64,000 bases of DNA from Rutidosis leptorrhynchoides (Eukaryota > Streptophyta > Magnoliopsida > Asterales > Asteraceae): assembly GCF_046630445.1 (NCBI RefSeq), contig NC_092336.1, positions 203,703,001 through 203,767,000 on the forward strand. Direction: 5' to 3'. The position numbers and the translations under genes are program-made. How positions within the stretch are numbered: the stretch's first letter is position 1; every line of letters starts with the position of its first letter. This document shows, piece by piece, positions 59,318-64,000 of this stretch. The notes beneath the pieces were generated by a model, which worked only from the letters and a program-made list of their open reading frames with translations, was not told where the DNA came from and did no database searches.

Positions 59318-61856
59318 ATATGTGAGAGCACTTGATAACAACAAGAACGGAAGTGTTTGATTAAACCACAATCAACCTGTATCATTAAGAACCTATAAAT
59401 TATCAACAACAACAACATTGTCATACCTCTTGACAATATCATAATCTCAACTAATGAAAACATAAAGGAAAAATTACACGTCCTTATAGTGGAATTGAAG
59501 CATGAACCCTATCATAAATATCATTTAATGGCAAACCGACCCATCATAAATATCCCAAAAATCCCTTAAAAGAAAGAAGGATAAAAGATAACGTAAGCAT
59601 AACATCATCAATATTCCATATTAGATAATGATGCACAAAATTATTAGGTTTTCATGGATAAAAAGTTTATTTTTATGAAATTTTGTACATCAACATGTAA
59701 GATTTTAAACATCAATGTGGTAAGTTTGAAACCTGCAACAATTGATAAGTCTATAAGTAAAAGTTCCTAGCATATTACCTTCTTTTTGTTTAAGTTAAAC
59801 TTAAACTTAAACAAATACCTTTGAGCTCAAGTACAAAATGCTAACAATATGATAAAAACATATATATTAGAAAAAAAATATAAGCATACACCTAAACAAA
59901 AAAACAACAATTGAAGCAATCCAAGAGTCAAACGAATAGAAAGTTTACATTTCAAATAAAAAACTGTCACTTGCAACAATCGCAGCCAAATTCATCAGGT
60001 AAAGACCATAGCAAGCAAATACATGTAAAAATTGAGGGGGAAATGAAAAAAATCAAATAACTAAAAATACATACCATCAATATGTTGGAATGACATATTT
60101 AGAGCATCTAGAACATTGAGGGACAATTTCAGTTTTATCACCTGAAAACCTAATTTGTACTTTCAGAATTAACACCGGAGACTTCAAAAGCGTAAGATAA
60201 AAACAAATTACTATTATAGCTTAGATGGCGTTTTAATTTGGTTTTTCATGTTGACATGCCCTTACATAGCTGGGCACGAAGAATCAAATGGGTTTTATAT
60301 CAACCATTTTAAATTAAATGACCTGTAACATGGAAAATGCACACACATATCCACCATCCACCATATAATATAATATAATACTCTATATAATATAATGATA
60401 ATGATGTTTTAATTTTAAAAAGTACCTAAAGCTTTCTTGATTGAGCTTCTGCTTTAGCATTTTGAAGGTCCACCCAAGTTTGAATATTTGCTTCTTCTCT
60501 TTGGTATCTACATACATGTATACATATAGTTAATAACCAACCAAAAGTTAAATATTTTCATCCACAAACATTATAATAATCATATTTTAATCATTAATCA
60601 GAACGATGAACATGATTAAGCATGCTAACCTAAGGTGTGATTTAATCTTTTGTTCTTCTTCCCCTAAGGTTTAGTAGGGTCATGGTTGTTGAATAGAATA
60701 TCCAGAACTGTTATCAGCAGCTGAAAGAAGGAAACAAATTATTAAGACACAATGTTTAGGTAAATAGACACATTAACTTGAAATCATGAAACAAACAAAC
60801 AAAACCACTCACAAATTGTCAACATATCAACATTGTCGACACAAAGTTTAGGTAAACATTGTCGACACAATGTATAGGCGAACATTACCAACACCAAACG
60901 ACAATAAGCGACATGAAACATCTTAAAAATAGATAACGAACTAAAAAAGAAGAAACTGGTAACAGTAACATTACATATACAGTGAAATCTAAAGCGACAG
61001 AGGGATCAGCTGTAGTACCGCTACAATTACTTGTCCTCTGTTTTTTTCTATATGACATTATACTAAACAAAGCTAACAACCCACATCTAAACATATTAAC
61101 CATCATAATCAAGCATAACCCATAATCAGCAGCAATTATAAAGCAAAAAGCCAATTATAAAGCAAAAAACCAATAAAAAATCAATAAGCAATAACAAAAC
61201 AAAATAGGTGACTAAATCCACTCATGAAACAACACAGATGAGAAACACAATCGAAAAGCAATAAGAACTTAAAAACAATCGGTAACGAAACCAAGGCTCG
61301 GATAAATGTGACCATTTTTTTTTTCTAATAACCCTGGTAACCCAACAGCTATAGCACCAGAAAAATACATGCTCTGCTTGTATTCTTCTTCTGGACAAAT
61401 GTTGCAATCCAACATAAATTAGTTGTGCAAGCAGACATAAGTTAACTAACAAATTTATCAATATTATCATATTCATCAGCACATAATATTAAAAACAGAT
61501 ATAGGAACTTCAATTAGGAAACAATAAGGAGTAAGTTATAATAACCATGCTAGATACTCCGTAATAGGTAGTTAATTTATCTAACTTGGATATCACTTTT
61601 TTCCGAAACAAAAATAAGCAACAAACAAATGATAAATCGAAAATAACAAACGAAAAAGAAATCAAACCCTACAGGTTCATCAATCGCTTCAGAGGGCCAA
61701 AATCGCATAATTACGGATCCGAATAAGAACGGTATGAAACCCTAATTTGTACCATATGCCTGCTTCAAATTTTTTGTGCCATCCACAAATAAGATAGAAT
61801 GAAGGAGAGTATGAAGAAGAGGTTGAGGTCAATAGCTTAGAACCCTAATCTGTGTC
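59318..61856. other. Unassigned region, probable decayed gene on the minus strand
   Basis: No long open frame. Exon-like pieces on the minus strand include 60083-60151 (LKLSLNVLDALNMSFQHID, between AG and GTATGT) and the remorin-like exon at 60426-60507. Short ORFs at 60885-61154 and 61222-61482 have no domain. Confidence 0.4.
60426..60507 (-). pseudogene. Remorin-like exon with a stop codon
   Basis: Between an acceptor (TATGTAG) and a donor (GTACTT) the frame reads YQREEANIQTW, VDLQNAKAEAQSRKL. That matches the start of the remorin C-terminal coiled-coil region as I know it from plant remorins. The last codon before the donor is TAG where the family normally has an acidic residue, so a single G-to-T change could explain it. 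Remorins are plasma-membrane nanodomain proteins. I could not find the rest of the coiled coil downstream, so this is a gene remnant or captured exon. Confidence 0.45.
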
Positions 61857-62091
61857 CTTACATCTTCAATCGCGAGAAAGATCGGAAGGTGGAGAATATG
61901 CGTTTTTGTCTGTGGTGTAGATAAATAGGCGAGCGTTAAATGTAGCTTTAAGCTTTTCTGTTAATAAAACGACCTTACATCTTCAATCGCGAGAAACATC
62001 GGAAGATGAAGAAGATGCGTTTGAGTCTCTGGTGTAAATAAATAGGCGAGCGTTAAATGTCGTTTTGAGCTTTTCTATTAATAAAACGACC
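61857..62091. repeat. Tandem pair, unit about 118 bp
   Basis: Two adjacent copies, each starting CTTACATCTTCAATCGCG and containing AAATAGGCGAGCGTTAAATG and TTAATAAAACGAC, with about 10% difference. No coding signal. Confidence 0.8.
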
Positions 62092-62117
62092 AAAGTCTGG
62101 GTAACATTTAGTATTAG

Positions 62118-62160
62118 CTAGTGTTCGAACCCTCGCTTCGCGCCGGGGGTTCGGTTTTAA
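62118..62160 (-). mobile_element. Possible Helitron 3' end
   Basis: On the minus strand AACCC...GGGTT pairs can form a CG-rich hairpin that is followed 7 bases later by CTAG (62118-62121). The base outside is C, not the expected T, so this is uncertain. Confidence 0.3.
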
Positions 62161-62384
62161 TGTATTTTATTACGTTTAGTTTGTAAAAAAAAATTTGTGG
62201 CTAACGATGATGTCGTTGAAGCGCAACTCGAGTCGAACTAAAAGGTATAACCCGTGAAAGATTAAATGTTATTTAAAATTAACAATATATGTGTATCTCC
62301 GTGTTTCGCTATGGAGTTATCGACTTTTAAATATTTGACGGAGAATTAACGTGTATGAAAAGTACCCCAAATATTTAGCGTGTT

Positions 62385-63352
62385 TTAAAAAGCAGCCGTT
62401 TTGCGAATAGCTAGTGACATTGTGTTCCTAAAATTATTTCGAGTTTAACGATGGTGGCGGGAAAATTTAACTCGTTGCGAGTGCGAAGATATGGCCCGTT
62501 GAATATTTGAGTGAAGTTTGTTTAAGATTTTTTATGAGAATGGTTAATTGACACTTTACCCCCTGTTTGGGGGGTGGATTTGATTTTTTTGTATAAAGTG
62601 TGGGGGTGTTTGTGGTTGAATTTGGGAGGAAAAAATGGCAAAAAGTCGAAAATACCTCTGGATACTATTAATTTCCTCTATGTCTTTTAGAATATATGTA
62701 TAATATAATGTATAATATAATATAGTAATATAATATCATACGGAGTACTCCGTATTTAGAAATTATATCCGTATTTGTTACAACGTTTCACTCGGTAGAT
62801 AATTTAAAATTTCATAATTAATATCAACTAGGCCGGGTCCGTCCCGCGCGATGCGGCGGGGGCTTTCGGCCGGCGTATTCATATTTAACGCAGTTTTATT
62901 TACAGAATGGCAAACGGCCCATGTGTTATGCTTCGTTGTTCGTTTCGTCGTCTTTAGTATTTTTTTTAAAATCTGTCCAGTTCGAACGTAGTTAGTTTCG
63001 TTTTGTTGATAAAATTATTTCGAGCCTAATGGTACTGGCGAAAAAATTTAATCGCGGCTAGCAGGAAGATACGGGCTGTCGTTGTGTTTAGTGTTTTTTA
63101 AAAAGTGTCCGTTTTGAACGTAGTTATTATCGTTTTGTTCATAAAATTATTTCGAGTCTGACGGTGCTGTCGGAAAAATTTAATTCGCGGCGAGCGGGAA
63201 GATACGGACTGTCGTTGTGTTTAGCGTTTTTTAAAAATTGTCTGTTTCGAACATGGTTAGTTTCGTTTTGTTCGGAAAAATATTTTGAGTTTAACAAAGT
63301 GCTTGGTGAAATTTAACTCGGAGCGAGGCGGAAGGTACGGGCTGTCGAAGGG
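62385..63352. repeat. Dispersed-tandem repeat, unit about 133 bp
   Basis: Four copies at about 62385-62515, 62949-63083, 63086-63217 and 63218-63352. Each has GTTTTTTAAAAA-like, GTCCG, CGTTTTGTTC, AAAATTATTTCGAG, AAATTTAA and GAAGATACGGGCTGTCG words. The first is separated from the rest by unrelated sequence with a CGGAGTACTCCG palindrome at 62742-62753. Confidence 0.75.
62828..62866 (-). mobile_element. Probable Helitron 3' end
   Basis: On the minus strand a CCCGC...GCGGG hairpin is followed about 11 bases later by CTAG and an outside T, as Helitron ends require. The body would extend right through the 133 bp repeats. The 5' TC end was not found. Confidence 0.45.
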
Positions 63353-63534
63353 TTTGGGTGAAGTTTTTATTTTAATTTAGGAAATTTACATTTTACCCCT
63401 TGAAGTTTGGTGTAATTTTTGCAAGTTGGGTATAGGTGAGGGGGAAGGATGAAAATCAAGTGTGAAAAGGGAGTTGGACTTTTGTTGTTTTTTTTCATGA
63501 TCGTACGACCAAGTTTGTCATGGCAATTAGTATT

Positions 63535-63639
<105 letters not shown>

Positions 63640-63642
63640 TAC

Positions 63643-64000
63643 ATCCCGCATTTTTCCGTTAATTCATTTTAACGCGCGTCTTTTTTTTTATAGATAATAT
63701 CTTTCGTTATCTAAATTCGTATCTTTCGTGATTAGCGTTTTAATATTCCGTTATTTAATTTAAACATCTTTCGTTTACTCTCGCGTAATTAAAATAATTC
63801 GTTTGGTTAATTCACGCACCAACTTTTAAACTCGAGAAACTAACTTTGTCATTTGGCCAAACAACTAACTAGTAGTTAACTAAGTCAACCACTACCACTC
63901 TTCCCCACTCATTTGATTCTCCACCTCCCAAAATATCTCCTACTACTTCCATTTTTCTCCATATTCTTCATAATCACTAATTCATCATCTAAATCAAATC
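63643..64000. other. Unassigned pyrimidine-rich right edge
   Basis: Rich in CTTTCG and TCTCC words towards the edge, like an LTR leader or a gene leader, with no ORF. The context is cut by the window. Confidence 0.4.

Overview
This is eukaryotic nuclear DNA from a plant, almost certainly a eudicot. The evidence is plant-type LTR retrotransposons (Ty1/copia and Athila-like and other Ty3/gypsy), a CACTA (En/Spm) transposon with plant-specific transposase domains, Helitron and hAT-type ends, TTTAGGG-type telomere-like repeats and long (TA)n tracts. Several LTR sequences resemble ones I associate with Asteraceae, but that is recollection and unchecked. I see no intact host gene, rRNA or tRNA gene. 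The window is a nest of transposable elements with a few host-gene scraps.

Layout. 1-11290: a non-autonomous gypsy-like LTR element with only a short gag-like ORF inside; its 5' LTR is cut by the window edge, and it carries a nested solo LTR at 6670-7299. It was inserted into an older minus-oriented LTR, of which 11291-13086 remains. 13087-16941: a degenerate copia element with interrupted pol. 16942-20460: a small Helitron (17551-17899) and a 1.3 kb long-TIR element (18211-19496) lying between direct repeats. 19498-22036 (A1) and 31533-34063 (A2): nearly identical direct repeats, each holding two fold-back elements set between (TA)n tracts. 22037-31532: a CACTA element between A1 and A2 with two minus-strand genes; the TnpD-like gene has one nonsense codon, and the TnpA-like gene is open across four exons but has no visible ATG. 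Its left terminus is present and its right terminus is lost.

34760-58148: two Athila-like gypsy elements head to head, an inverted repeat with arms of about 10.8 kb around a 1.5 kb single-copy centre (45541-47079). The left copy (minus) carries a perfect solo LTR (38646-40838). The right copy (plus) has a tRNA-Asp-type primer site, gag, protease, RT, RNase H/integrase, a probable internal promoter and an env-position ORF, then an LTR holding an hAT-type MITE and an unusual inverted copy of its own U5/PBS. 58149-62100: unassigned DNA with a tandem duplication and a remorin-like exon carrying a stop codon. 62100-64000: Helitron-like ends, a roughly 133 bp tandem repeat and a (TA)n tract.

How the parts relate. 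Nothing here forms a host pathway. The interest is in the rearrangements: two TEs, each followed by a second, uninterrupted copy of their left flank; a long natural inverted repeat that could make hairpin RNA; an LTR promoter replaced by an inverted copy of the element's 5' end; and CG-rich palindromes just upstream of TATA boxes in several retroelement promoters.
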